A stretch of 64,000 nucleotides of DNA from Bicyclus anynana (GCF_947172395.1 NC_069110.1:2976001-3040000), one strand, 5' to 3'. Counted from the first letter of the stretch, positions 21,401 through 30,775 are shown. The notes: generated by a model not told the origin, from the sequence alone. A program made the numbers and translations.

Positions 21401-24400
21401 CTTTACACTGACCTCCCCTACACAGAAAAAAAGTAAAATTGCGTCCTCTAAAAAACGCAAGGTAAGGCCTAAAAATGTAACATTTCAATGAACTAAAACG
21501 TGAACGTTTACGTGAAACCCTTTAAAAAAAACTAACGTCACGCGTCTAATAATCAATAATTACCAAAGAAAAAAAACTCCATCTTATTTTTTTAGGTTTA
21601 ATTAAAAAAAAAATATAAAACAATATTTAAAAATATAAGACGCCATTCTTCTTGAATAATATTGAAAATTACTGATGCGTCGGCTCGTGTCGAACTGACT
21701 CGAGAAATCTATTACTTTTTGATTTTTGTATTTTGAGCGGCAACGATACCTTCATGTTCCGTACGCTCCATCTGTATAATAATGATTAATCTGTGTTCGC
21801 TGTATTGTTTTAATTTTGAACTGTCAAGCGTACCTACTAAGCCTCGTGCCCGAAAAATCGACCGATATTACAAGCGTATCAAAATTTAATCTTATGGAAA
21901 ACAAGTAAAGATGCAAATTCATTTTCAGAAAATGTATTCAAAGTGTTTTCTCGCATAATAATAATTGTATACTTTTTTTATAATTTTTAATAGTTTTTTG
22001 TATATTTTGTATGTATAATATTGTTAAAAATTAAAAAAAAGGAAAAATAAATAAATGAGAATAAAGAAATTGTACCTATTTATCCCTTCACAAGATATCT
22101 CATGGTGTCTATCTATTATATTATTATTATTATTTTTTAATTTTTTATTATTCTTTACAAGTTAGCCCTTGACTACAATCTCACCTGATGGTAAATGATG
22201 ATGTAGTCTTAGATGGAAGCGGGATAACTTGTTAGGAGGAGGATGAAAATCCACACCCCTTTCGGTTTCTACACGGCATCGTACCGGAACGCTAAATCGC
22301 TTGGCGGTACGTCTTTGCCGGTAGGGTGGTACTAGCCACGGCCGAAGCCTCCCACCAGCCAGACCTGGACCAATTAAAAAAATCTCAATCTGCACTGGCG
22401 GGGATCGAGCTCAGGACCTCCAATTTGTAAATCCACCGCGCATACCACTGCGCCACGGAGGCCGTCAAAAATCTTAGGCCTACTTGGCTGTTTATTGTTT
22501 ATTTACTGGGTCGTTTATTATTTAGGCCGTACCTTGGAGCCGTATTCCATGAGTGGCCTTTGTGACCATAACTTAGCAAAAGAATGCTAGGGCGTAAAGT
22601 ATTTTTTCGCTGTATTGACCGCAATATGCTTTTAATTAGCTGTTTTAGCCTTCTCTTTAAACTCGAAGTCAAAACTCATTGATTTCAAGTAGGTTTGGTT
22701 TACAAACACTTTTGAAACGTCTGGTTATGTTTATTCACTGCCGCCCTATATATATTCTACAAATTAGCCCTTAACTGCAATCTCACCTGATGGTAAGTGA
22801 TGATGCAATCGAAGACGATAGCGGGCTAACTTGTAAGAAGTAGGATGAAAACCCATTTCACTCAATTGCTTGGCGGTACGTCTTTGTCGGTGGGTGGTAA
22901 CTAGCCACGGCCGAAGCCTCTAACCAGTCAGACCTGGACCAATTAAGAAAATCTCAATTGGCCAGGGATCGAACATAGGACCTCCATCTTATAAATCCAC
23001 CGCGCATAAATGATCTGATCGACTTCGAAATGTTCATAGAATTAGACTTTTTCCATTTATACCCAGAATCCCAATGATGTCAGAAGTTGTGAGTTGAGTG
23101 AGAGAGAGTTAAAATACAGGGTGCTGGGGAGTATTTTCCATAGCTTCAGGGTGTTCCCGAGACCACATAAAGAGACCGAACTGCATCTAACTAGTGTTTT
23201 ATTAACTAAAACAAAGGTTTTTATGTTTTCATATAAAGTAATTGAAATAACTCCGACTATCCATGTAAAACAAGCTTTTATTTATCGTTGCATTTTAAAA
23301 TACGCAAAACAGTAACACAATGGGATCCCGGGCACAGTACAATTTGTAATAAGTATTCTGTATCCCGGGCGTGGGAATTTTGCCAGGATTGTCACAAAAA
23401 TATTTAAAGAGAAAGTTAAAAAAACTGCTTTCATATTTAAATATGCGTGATAAAATAAATTAAGATAGCAGCAAATAAAATAAAATAAATTTTATTTGTA
23501 GTTTAATTAATATTGACATTGAAGATCTACTCTTTGCATACAAACGTAGGTATATTCGTTAGTTTATTCTTAGTAAATAAAGCACTCCGATAGTAGCGTT
23601 ACTCAAACCAATCTTTAATTACGGTCGAGTTGAAAATTAAAACAAAAACAATATAAATCAATAATACATTTATAACTATTTCATCATAATTATCATGTGC
23701 ATGTCAACAGAAAATGCCCATTCCCTAACCACCCAGCAATTTACTTATATCTAAAAAAATCTTGATAATTCTACTTTAATAATTAAATCATTACTTTATT
23801 AAAAAAAGTTAGCTACAACTTTTTATGACATTTTTAAGTCATCTTTAACGACACAGTCTTACGATATTTTTTGAAGACTTATGATTGGTTTGTTTGTCGA
23901 TAACTTGTTTGTTAAGCTTGTTGGTAACAGAAAAAAATAATACAGTTTCAAATGTTAGGTACACAGCCACTTTGGTTCACCGGCGAACATTTTTGAAAAA
24001 AATATTTTTAAAACATACTTTTATTAAGCCAATTCCAAAAAAAAAATCTCCATATACTTTTATACACCTTTGAATAATAATAATACGTCATTTTCATATG
24101 TTAAAACATTTAATATGTACCTATCGTTTTTTTTTAATATTATCTACTGTGTCGAGTTGTGTGTTCAGGAAGTGTAACAACTTACATAAATATATATTTT
24201 TTTGGAGTTTATGGAGTACTCCCTAAGAATGTATTTCATATACATATAGATCCCGGTATGAAAAAAATATGGGCAATAAAATTCGATGAACGAATGACAG
24301 CGATTTGGCATGAAAATAGATTTTACTCTTGATTAACACAGGCTACTTTTCATCCTGGAAAAATCCATGAAATCGCGGAAATTGTGAAAAACTGAATTCC

Positions 24401-27400
24401 ACGTTTACATATATTCCACGTTATTATAAATTGAAAATAATTGTGGCTCGAAAACAGAAATACAGGGGTTTAGTTATGTAACTCTAGAACCCTCCCATAC
24501 TTTGCGTTTAAATCGTTAGATATTCGAAATACATATTATTTAGCTACTAGCTAACTTTCTTAATCAATTAATTATCTAATGTGCTGGTTGAGTATTTCTA
24601 AAGTTATTTTTTAGTGCCCTAAACGTACCAACCAATATTAAGGTTTCATACTTGGTGGAGGTTCTCAACGGCGTGCAAGGTTACCCTTAGCATGAATTCG
24701 CACGAGAGTTTTTTTGACGGACGTTAAAAAAGCGTCCAAATATAGTATGAAGTTCAATGAAGTTCCATTTTCAACGCCCAAAATAGAAAATGAAAACTGC
24801 TTGAAAAAAACGGTGTCTTGTGAACATATCTAGGAATGCATTTGTTGTTCTTGAACATTTTTTTAACGTCAAAAAGCTCTCGTGCAATTGAGGACTTTCA
24901 TCTGCCGCATTTTTCCGTCTCCCCTACTATAACGTTAAGTCAGCGTAGGCCTAAACTTATATGTACCTATCTCGTATAAGGGCTCTGGATAACTCGAGTC
25001 CTAAGAGCTTTACCCGGACCCAAATAAAGTTCACAAAGCAAAGTTTGTACACCTAAACAGCGGCAGTTGTGAAACACAAGAACTATAGATTAAATGTGTA
25101 TCTATGAAAGTTACGTTGCGTTATCGTAGAATGGGTGAACGCGATCGATACGGCCCGCTGGCTGTCTGACAGCAAACAGGGGTATTAGGGCCTCCGCACA
25201 CGGCTGATTGGCGATTTTGTAGCGGAGCTATAGTGATGCGCTCGTAGCCGTTCGAACGAACCGAAACACATTCCCTGACTGAAGGCATCCGGGTAAGTTC
25301 TGGACTATCTTGTCTTTTACACACAATAGCGTTAGGATACCAACACTAAATACTTTGCCATAAGTTTTCGTTACTCCATAATATAATTCTGCTTATTTAG
25401 TTAGCTTATAATAAGGTAACATTTTTCATTTGCTTTTACTTCGATGTACCTAATCGACAAGAATGTATGATATTTAAAATTAATGAGTATTTAAAGTTTC
25501 AAAGTTGCACGGTACTGTTTTCAACGATTTCTGATCTTAAGTCAATGGATGCAATAACAGCATTGTTTTTTTGCTTTATAAATACATTTTTAAAGTTAGC
25601 ATTTTTTGTAAAAAAAAAAGAAATTCCTGTTTTTTTTTATTTTGCCTTTTAGTGAATCTTGTGATCTGTAAATGATTTATCGATAGCGCAATGGATGAAT
25701 AACATAGTACATTTTTTTTGGGGCTTTTTAGTCTAGTCCCATAGATTATGGGACTAATAAACTAAAAAAGGTGTGCGTCTCGGGACGCTCGACATAAGTG
25801 GTAACTTGAACCTGCTGCTGTATGCGTGAGAGAAAGGGAAACCAGACAGAGTGAAGTCGTAACGCGTTACGTTACGAAGTGGTTTACGAAACTTTAAGAA
25901 GTTATCACCTCAATAGTAAAGGGTTGCAAATAAATAAAATTTAAAACTTTTCACCAAGGCTATCCTTGCAACTTCTAGCCAAATCGAGTTCATTTAAAAC
26001 AATTGAGAACCGTGGTAGCCCAGTGGATAGCCATTCGGAGGGTGTAAGTTCAAATCCGGTCCGGGACCTCCAACTTTTCAATTGTGTGCATTTTAAGAAA
26101 ATAATTATTACGTACCCCAAACGGTGAGAAAAAAACATCTTGAGGAAACCTGCATACCTGAGAATTTTCTTAATTCTCTGTGAAGTCTGCCACCGCACCG
26201 CATTTTGCCAGCGTGGTAGACCATTATCCTAACCCCTCTCATTCTGAGAGGAGGCTTGTACTCATCAGTGAGCCGAATATGGGTTGTTAATGATGATGAT
26301 GAAAACAATTTGTTGTTTTTGAGATTTCTCTAAATATGGATGTTACCTATATGTTATATGTTATATAACATATAGGTAACATGTATTATAGTTTATGTTC
26401 TCATTGAATAAAATCATATAGGGAGTTTGGTGGGCTATTTATAATATCAACCTATTTTTAGGCGTTTCGCAACGATTAATGCAGTTAAGCCAACCTTGTT
26501 TTTCAAAGTGTTGCCATGAGGCTATGTGACTGGGGACACAGTTTCCTAAATTAATTTATTTAGCCTCCCATTTCCTGACTAAGGCCTCCCGCAAACTCTC
26601 CCATAGTTTTGGATTTGTTTTTTGGTGCCATGAAGGGCCTATATACTCTACTATGTCATCTCGAAATTTAAGTACATAATGGTCAGTGGCGTGCACTTCA
26701 TACATGCATTAATGTACCCTAAGAGTTGTCTTCTTAGTGCTTATTAAATACAGATTTTTCCAGTTTGCCTAATTTTATTACTAGTGCATACTCTGATCGA
26801 CAACCTTATGCACGCCATGATAATGGTCTACCTCTTCTTCTCTTATTATTTTGGGCATCAAGTATTAATTTCTGTAGCCCAGGCCCCAGTTGTAGTCCTT
26901 CCTTTGCATTATATGGCCTATTTATTGCATTTGTTTCTTATATTATGCCGAGGAATATTAAAAAAAATACACTTTATACCTACTTAGACAATTGAGGGCC
27001 TGGACCCTTGAAATCCTGTTACCTCCCAAAGTAATTACGGTCCGAACTTAATTGGCTACCGTATTGGCTATGGTAAAAGCATGGGCTGAAAAACTTTTAG
27101 CTTTAATAAAATATCGAATATCTGCCGACACGGGTTCTCCATTATTTAAGGTTACCTACGTAATGCATATAAAATACTACGAGTACATATAAATTTAGAA
27201 CAGATATGACAATTAATATTTTCGAACAAAAGTTCAAACCATTGACATTTTTGTTTTTGAGATATCTCAAAATGTACTTACTGGTCCAAATTAGTCAAAT
27301 GAAGTTTGATGCAGCTGTCTATTTTGTTCAAATCGGATAAGCTGTTTAAAATTTTTTAAGAAAGTTACATACATATACTCGTACATACACACACAAATAT

Positions 27401-29100
27401 ACATGCAGACAGACAGACACCCTCGTAAAAATAATCAGGACTCCTATTGCCAACGTCAACCTTGAATGAAAACCCGATTTTTTAAAAACCAGGTGAAATA
27501 GGTTACAAGTAGGTTCCTATCTTTCCTATGAAGTGGTATTAAAAAATCTAGCGGGAAGTTAAAAGTGATTTCCAAAATCGGTTGACATTTTCAACCGATT
27601 ATAGAAGATAAAGAGATAAAAAATATAAGTATACCTGTAAATTATAGGTATTAGTCTAAGCCCTCATTCACACAAGCGCTTTTTTAACGGACGTTAAAAA
27701 ATCCTAAAAAAAAACGTTTAAATACAGTGTGAAGTTAAATGAAGTTATATTTCCAACGTTTGTACAACGCTGACGTGTGAACTTATACTCATACTCGGGA
27801 ATGTATTTATTCTATTTGAAAGCTCTTTAACGTCCGTTAAAAAAGCGCTCGTGCGAATGGGAGCTGATTGAGAACTCCCTCGTCTATTGAAGTCCTGAAC
27901 ACAGAACATAAAACACTTAATCCATCTACGTCCATCGTCTCTCGATCACGCAGAGATACTCCAAGCTCAGCTTGTTCCATCGCCGGCTGTGTGACTATGA
28001 GCTTTCTTATGAGGCCCATAATTAGCGGCCAAGTCTCGAAAAATTTACGAGAATCTGGCGGTACAATTTACATTGTGCCTAAGACGCTTATGTAAAGAAA
28101 TACCTACAATAAATTTTTAAAACCATAGTTTTTAAAGATGAAACTATAAGGTAAAAATTGTCTAAATGCAAAATTTGATTCAAATCGTGTAACCCATTTC
28201 CAAGATCGCAAAATATGTGGTTTATGCAACAGACTGTGTAAAGTCTATGCGGCAGTCAGTAACCTATCAACATTTCCTGAAAGTGCATTGACATCTAAGT
28301 TTAAAGAATGTTCAGAATATTTTATTATTGTGCCAGATTAAAAAAAAAACAAATTACTTGGGCAGATAACTTAATTATTGTCGAAGACGGTTTAAAGTAA
28401 ATGGCACCTCAATCTCGGAGCATCAAAGAGCAAAACTAGTAAGATTTAAAATAATTAAAAAGTCATTTAAATGGCCATGCAATTTTACTATTTTATGGAA
28501 CTGATTAATTAAAAATCCCGCGATTGGATACCAAGAAAACGAAAAGATTAAGTATCGCTCAAAAGCTTGCTTATAAAAAGGGGTCTACATGAAATATATC
28601 TACGTAATCATTTATAAGCAGCAAGAAAGTTTCAAACTTCTCGAAGAACTTCACGGTAGCGTTGAAAAAGCAAAATTTAACATAATTACATTTAGAAATA
28701 CATAATATAAATCACATAATTTTAATTTCAATTTAAATAAATGAAAAAAAAGCGACGGAAAATGGTTGGCACAATAAGCCCAATACAATTTAAAAAAATA
28801 TGTACTAAATTTAAATAATTTAAAAACGTTAAATTCTGGTAACCATATAGACAGTCCATAAGTTAAGTCATTCATAATGATTTGGAATTCAAATGAAAGA
28901 CATACACGGAAAAGTTTTACGTATCAGATAAAGTTGGCAAATGTTATACAAATTCGCTAGTGCCAAAAACTTTAAATGTATGTTAGTTGGCAAGTAACAA
29001 TGTACTAACCTGTCCTCCCAGCACACGAGAGCGGCGGCTGGATATTCTCCGGCATCAATCCCGAATTGATGTTAGTGTAAAACTCGAGCATTTTTTTCAT
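15170..29100 (-). CDS. Lmx1: LMX1-family LIM-homeodomain transcription factor (4 exons)
   Basis: Spliced minus-strand gene, coding exons 29100-29010, 17024-16823, 16669-16053 and 15417-15170; 1158 nt, 385 residues plus stop, close to vertebrate LMX1A (about 380). Introns are GT-AG and phases join (1, 2, 1). LIM1 is residues 45-95 (CEGC, WHEQC, YCKPDY); LIM2 is 104-157 (CTRC, FHIQCFVC, FCRQDF). The homeodomain is about 184-247, with KRPRTILTSAQRRQFKASFE and the recognition helix VVQVWFQNQRAKMKK. The tail NPIDKLYLMQNSYF matches the LMX1 C-terminal signature. LIM domains bind partner proteins such as LDB-type cofactors; the homeodomain binds AT-rich DNA in the nucleus. Vertebrate LMX1 proteins specify neurons and dorsal limb; the role here is inference. 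Assignment to LMX1 over LHX1/3 rests on the KPCRKVRE homeodomain and the tail. The start could also be the second ATG, three codons in. Confidence 0.95.
15418..16052 (-). other. Lmx1 intron 3
   Basis: A 635-bp intron. A decayed piece of the GACGCC..GCGTGGTTCCCG repeat lies at about 15840-15900 (CTCGCGGTTTCACCCGCGTA). Frames at 15483-15739 are chance. Confidence 0.7.
16053..16669 (-). CDS. Lmx1: Lmx1 exon 3 (LIM domain 2 and homeodomain)
   Basis: 617 nt between acceptor TTTGGCGCAG and donor GTAAGT. One exon carries LIM2 (LFGVKCTRCGDRLL..), the acidic linker (AEDDMIIDD), the whole homeodomain and a lysine/glutamate-rich region (KSVDKEKDKDEKSIKQE), ending NPNLPYSPD. The open frame runs on past the acceptor to 16752 as intron sequence. 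Confidence 0.96.
16670..16822 (-). other. Lmx1 intron 2
   Basis: A short 153-bp intron between the two LIM-domain exons, GT-AG, with no repeats. Confidence 0.85.
16823..17024 (-). CDS. Lmx1: Lmx1 exon 2 (LIM domain 1)
   Basis: 202 nt between acceptor TTTCACACAG and donor GTAATA. It encodes LSASIKREKIVEICEGCGQK and the complete LIM1 zinc finger pair up to YCKPDYDR. An acceptor two bases on (ACACAGAG) is possible but would break the frame with exon 1. Confidence 0.93.
18121..18169. repeat. 49-bp hairpin, 17-bp arms
   Basis: AGCTTCGGCTACGAGGC (18121-18137) pairs with GCCTCGTAGCCGTAGCT (18153-18169) at 16 of 17 positions across a 15-nt loop. It lies within the local repeat of intron 1. Confidence 0.8.
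18237..18432 (+). repeat. Interspersed repeat, GACGCC..GCGTGGTT family, full copy
   Basis: Begins CTAGCTGACGCCCCGCGGTT, includes GGGATAATATATAGCCTTCC and TTAAATCGGACCAGTAGTTC, and ends with (CAAA)n, CTCTTCAGCTTTATAATATT and AGTATAGA. It is the best-preserved copy in the window. Confidence 0.7.
18571..18788. other. Intron 1 stretch with GC-rich patch
   Basis: A GC-rich patch (about 18560-18625, including CCCGCCCCTAGACCCGGGAG) of unknown origin, probably a repeat fragment, lies next to AT-rich DNA. Confidence 0.35.
18789..18900 (+). mobile_element. LINE 3' tail fragment
   Basis: GGTAGAGTCACTAGTC, TCTGACGCTATGAAAGTTCT and TTAAACTAAGTAGG match the tail at 13081-13228. The 3' end is (TAAATGAATATTGATTTTA). 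Confidence 0.5.
19121..19427 (-). mobile_element. SINE family I, copy 1
   Basis: A tRNA-derived SINE read on the minus strand. The head is GAGCCGTGTTAGCCCAGTGG (A box region), the B box GGTTCGAATCC, and the body TTTTCAGTTGTGTGCAT. The tail is GAATATGGGTTGATAATGAT. Nearly full length. Confidence 0.85.
19771..19845 (+). repeat. Fragment of the GCGGACGCCCGCGAC repeat family
   Basis: AACTAGCGGACGCCCGTGAT and AATCCCGTGGGAACCATAG match the start of the better copy at 30168-30393. Confidence 0.5.
19921..20246 (-). mobile_element. SINE family I, copy 2
   Basis: Antisense, nearly full length, from the (TCG)n-like tail TGACGACGAC to the head GAGCTGTGATAGCCCAGTGG. Its B box GGTTCGAATCC is intact. A fragment of SINE family II (AGTTAGCCCTTGACG) abuts its tail side. 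Confidence 0.85.
20247..21519. other. Intron 1 stretch, nothing recognised
   Basis: AT-rich. Frames at 20520-20711 and 21029-21217 are unrecognised and compositionally like the rest. Confidence 0.35.
21520..22065. repeat. Unclassified dispersed repeat, copy 2
   Basis: Second copy of the family at 6240-6895, same orientation, with GAATAATATTGAAAATTACT, AACTGACTCGAGAA, TTCCGTACGCTCCATCTG and the A-rich end AAAAATTAAAAAAAAGGAAA then AATAAATAAATGAGA. Confidence 0.55.
22151..22464 (-). mobile_element. SINE family II, copy 1
   Basis: A second tRNA-derived SINE. Minus-strand head GGCCTCCGTGGCGCAGTGGT, B box GCTCGATCCC, body GGAGGCTTCGGCCGTGGCTA and GTACGATGCCGTGTAGAAAC. The tail is GGTGAGATTGTAGTCAAGGG then CTAACTTGTAAAGAA. 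Near full length and the least diverged copy here. Confidence 0.85.
22674..22742 (-). mobile_element. LINE 3' tail fragment
   Basis: Minus strand reads ACGTTTCAAAAGTGTTTGTA then CCTACTTGAAATCAATGAG, the same tail as 13081-13228. Confidence 0.5.
22754..23007 (-). mobile_element. SINE family II, copy 2 (5' truncated)
   Basis: More diverged copy. The body and tail are recognisable, and the tRNA-like head is cut after GCGCGGTGGATTTATAAG. Confidence 0.8.
23008..24274. other. Intron 1 stretch, nothing recognised
   Basis: AT-rich. A pair of CCCGGGC-containing stretches near 23328 and 23360 (GATCCCGGGCACAG, TATCCCGGGCGTG) resembles a small inverted repeat. Frames at 23094-23315 and 23885-24073 are unrecognised. 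Confidence 0.35.
24275..24420 (-). repeat. Decayed copy of the GCGGACGCCCGCGAC repeat family
   Basis: Minus strand contains ATCCAGGATGAAAAGTAGCC-like, AGTAAAATCTATTTTCAT and AATCGCTGTCATTCG blocks in the same order as 30168-30393. Confidence 0.45.
24694..24889. mobile_element. Long-TIR MITE, copy 1
   Basis: GAATTCGCACGAGAGTTTTT then TTGACGGACGTTAAAAAAGC is mirrored by TTTTTTTAACGTC then AAAAAGCTCTCGTGCAATT. Same family as 27662-27861; the interior AGTATGAAGTTCAATGAAGT is shared. Confidence 0.75.
24890..25724. other. Intron 1 stretch with a GC-rich patch
   Basis: The patch 25110-25320 is GC-richer and gives a 67-codon minus-strand frame (25121-25324) that I do not recognise. It has no matching splice sites with Lmx1, and the protein model joins without it. 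Probably a decayed repeat (GCCTCCGCACACGGC). Confidence 0.35.
25725..25769. repeat. Hairpin TTTTTAGT..TCCCATA
   Basis: TTTTTAGTCTAGTCCCATA pairs with TATGGGACTAATAAACTAAA across a GATT-type loop. Confidence 0.65.
26005..26303 (+). mobile_element. SINE family I, copy 3
   Basis: Sense copy. Head ACCGTGGTAGCCCAGTGGAT with a short deletion in the tRNA-like part, body CAACTTTTCAATTGTGTGCA, tail ATATGGGTTGTTAATGATGA. The promoter B box is degraded (AGTTCAAATCC). Confidence 0.82.
26340..26382. repeat. Perfect palindrome, 20-bp arms, 3-nt loop
   Basis: ATGTTACCTATATGTTATAT, loop GTT, then ATATAACATATAGGTAACAT with no mismatch. It lies just beyond the SINE tail. Confidence 0.95.
26383..26693. other. 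Intron 1 stretch, nothing recognised
   Basis: No gene or assigned repeat seen. Confidence 0.3.
26694..26819. mobile_element. hAT-like MITE, copy 1
   Basis: CAGTGGCGTGCAC at 26694 is mirrored by GCACGCCATG at the right. The CAGTGGCG end is typical of hAT elements. About 125 bp, non-coding; compare 31596-31720. Confidence 0.6.
26820..27661. other. Intron 1 stretch with an unassigned repeat-like segment
   Basis: 27240-27600 contains GCAGACAGACAGACACCCTC, AAAACCCGATTTTTTAAAAA and AATCGGTTGACATTTTCAAC motifs that look like interspersed repeat sequence of unknown family. Overlapping frames at 26765-26995 are chance. Confidence 0.35.
27662..27861. mobile_element. Long-TIR MITE, copy 2
   Basis: CATTCACACAAGCGCTTTTT then TAACGGACGTTAAAAAA is mirrored by TTTAACGTCCGTTAAAAAAG then CGCTCGTGCGAATG. 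It sits directly beside an RTE fragment. Confidence 0.8.
27893..28050 (-). mobile_element. RTE LINE 3' fragment
   Basis: The minus strand encodes the RTE segment MGLIRKLIVTQPAMEQAELG then VSLRDRE, and continues in a shifted frame. This region lies after the reverse transcriptase domain. It is 5' and 3' truncated. Confidence 0.65.
28051..29009. other. Intron 1, start-proximal part
   Basis: AT-rich, apparently single-copy. No repeat family was seen. A 74-codon minus-strand frame at 28651-28875 is hydrophobic and AT-driven, with no matching splice signals. Confidence 0.4.
29010..29100 (-). CDS. Lmx1: Lmx1 exon 1 (coding part)
   Basis: Encodes MKKMLEFYTNINSGLMPENI then QPPLSCAGRT, ending ACAG|GTTAGT at 29010/29009. 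The codon split across the intron reads GAG, so it joins exon 2 as ..AGRT-E-LSASIKRE. An in-frame TGA lies 18-20 bases upstream of the first ATG. The second ATG (29091-29089), with A at -3, may be the main start. Confidence 0.85.
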
Positions 29101-29280
29101 ATAAAATATACCACGGACACTTCACCAAGGCGAGCTCTGCGCCTGCTGACCGTACAATGGCGAAGGGAGCCGGTGTCGACCTCTGGCGGGTCACATCAAA
29201 CGTCTTTCCCCTCCAATCGTCCAACCAATCGCGTCGGCTCATCCGGAAAGCTCCGCCTACACCGCTTGTAAGACAACCTA

Positions 29281-29290
29281 CCTATTTATA
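29281..29290 (-). promoter_or_regulatory. Lmx1 TATA box
   Basis: The minus strand reads TGTATAAATAGGTAGG, a strong TATA box. A TSS about 30 bp downstream (near 29255-29260) would give a 5' UTR of about 160 nt before the ATG at 29100. Two inverted CCAAT motifs (GATTGGTTGG, GATTGG; plus strand about 29214-29229) lie downstream of the TATA box rather than upstream. Position and fit to exon 1 support promoter function; it is not proven. Confidence 0.6.
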
Positions 29291-30167
29291 CAGCTCAAAG
29301 CTATGATATTTTGCCGCTTACCGACATGTTACCAAATTGTATTTTTTCATTCTGGAAACTGGAAAAATGTCGGCGTCCCACCGCCCGCCATTTCAACGCT
29401 CAGCCACTAGCAGTGTACACCCACAAACGTACTGAAACGGTGCAGTTTTTTCCAAAATTGAACTTTTAATAAAAACAGATGTGCCGCTTTCATGCCGTAT
29501 ACGCGCTTTATCGACTATAGCGAGCGTTTTAGCGAGACCTTAGTGAAAGCTCATGTTGTGAACTAAGCACAAGCTGTTGTTGATAAGTTAATGTTGTTCT
29601 GTTTCATTTCTCTACAAATATTTATTTCTTTTTAATCGTTATCTGACTGTGTTTCTGGATATTATTGGTTTTTTGGAATTATTCTGGTTTGCGTTTAAGC
29701 ATATCGCTTACCTAGCTAAATTGTAAAATTGTTCGACAGAAACAGACGATGCCCTTAACATATCTAGCTGAAATGTTTATCTTCGTTGAGCAAGTTGAAA
29801 TTGCTTTTACTATGTAAATACTACGAACTGAGTATATTACGATCCAGATCCTAATAATTAGCCCGAACTCATTTATCGTCTCTCATAAATAAAACTTAAA
29901 TTCCTTAATAATAAGTACACCATTAAAATAATATTTTTGCATATTTTAACGAAATTAAAATATTACAATACATCTTCCTTAAGAAGATTAGGTACCTACC
30001 TTCCTATTATTTCAATATGTTTTTCATTATTAGATATCTATGATTTATAATAGTTCTATACCCATTGGTTTCTTTACAACTAGGCATGATAGTTTTCAAG
30101 CACACCATGCTTAGGTATTTCATTTTGTTGTTGTTTCATTTTTGTTGCCTCATAATCTATATTATTA
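29291..30167. other. Upstream flank of Lmx1
   Basis: Moderately GC-rich to about 29420 (GGCGTCCCACCGCCCGCCAT), then AT-rich. Candidate proximal regulatory DNA for Lmx1. No gene on either strand. Confidence 0.4.
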
Positions 30168-30393
30168 CTAGCGGACGCCCGCGACTTCGTGCGCGTGGAA
30201 TTCAGTTTTTCACAAATCCCGCGGGAACCATGGATTTTCCGGGATGAAAAGTAGCCTATGTGTTAATCCAGAGTAAAATCTATTTCCATTCCAAATTTCA
30301 TCTAAATCGCTTCAGTAGCCGCAGCGTAAAAGAGGAACAAACATACTTACACACTTACACACAAACTTTCGCCTTTATAATATTAGTGTGATG
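30168..30393 (+). repeat. Interspersed repeat, GCGGACGCCCGCGAC family, full copy
   Basis: Begins ACTAGCGGACGCCCGCGACT, includes CAAATCCCGCGGGAACCATG and GGATGAAAAGTAGCC, then AAATCGCTTCAGTAGCC. It ends ACAAACTTTCGCCTTTATAA then TATTAGTGTGA. Other copies: 32628-32819 (-), 39845-40020, and pieces at 19.8, 24.3, 31.1, 44.9, 49.1 and 50.7 kb. The tail resembles the GACGCC..GCGTGGTT family, so both may be non-autonomous or 3' parts of LINEs. Confidence 0.65.
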
Positions 30394-30775
30394 TGATTAT
30401 AAAAAAATCACTTCGATCGTTTTATAAAATGCATTAGAATTTTAATATCCACCTATTATATCAGTTTCATAATATTATCTAATCTGTCAGATTTTTTGAA
30501 CATGGGTTTTAAATTAATTTATTTATTTACCGTGTCACTTTTAAAATTTTTCCATACATGATGAGGATGCGATTCCAATATTTTACACTCGTCGTCGAAC
30601 TTTTCGCCTATAACACATCTTATCTCTGATTAATTTAAACTTTACCGAATTCACACTAGGTACTGGTTCCGGAAAGTTTTTAAAAATAATTAATTTGTTC
30701 GCCTATTGTCAAGAAATTTATTTTGAATATAAATATTTATCCGTGATATATATCCTTGGTATCTTCAACTTTGCT

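Larger units (their letters stand above)
17025..29009 (-). other. Lmx1 intron 1, about 12 kb
   Basis: Links the leader exon to LIM1. It carries SINE copies at 19.1, 19.9, 22.2, 22.8 and 26.0 kb, palindromic elements at 18.1, 24.7, 26.7 and 27.7 kb, an RTE fragment at 27.9 kb and several unclassified repeats. The stretch 17025-17750 looks single-copy. Intronic enhancers would be expected here by analogy with developmental homeobox genes, but none can be read directly. Confidence 0.75.

Noticed and set aside
22440..22464. Genuine tRNA gene (A and B box present)
   Set aside because: Part of SINE family II; followed by SINE body, no acceptor-stem pairing. The same holds for the SINE I and III heads.
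25121..25324. Extra Lmx1 coding exon in intron 1
   Set aside because: No matching splice sites or LIM-HD similarity, and exons 1 and 2 join in phase without it.
28987..29271. 94-codon plus-strand frame
   Set aside because: Antisense to Lmx1 exon 1 and its 5' UTR; no recognisable domain.
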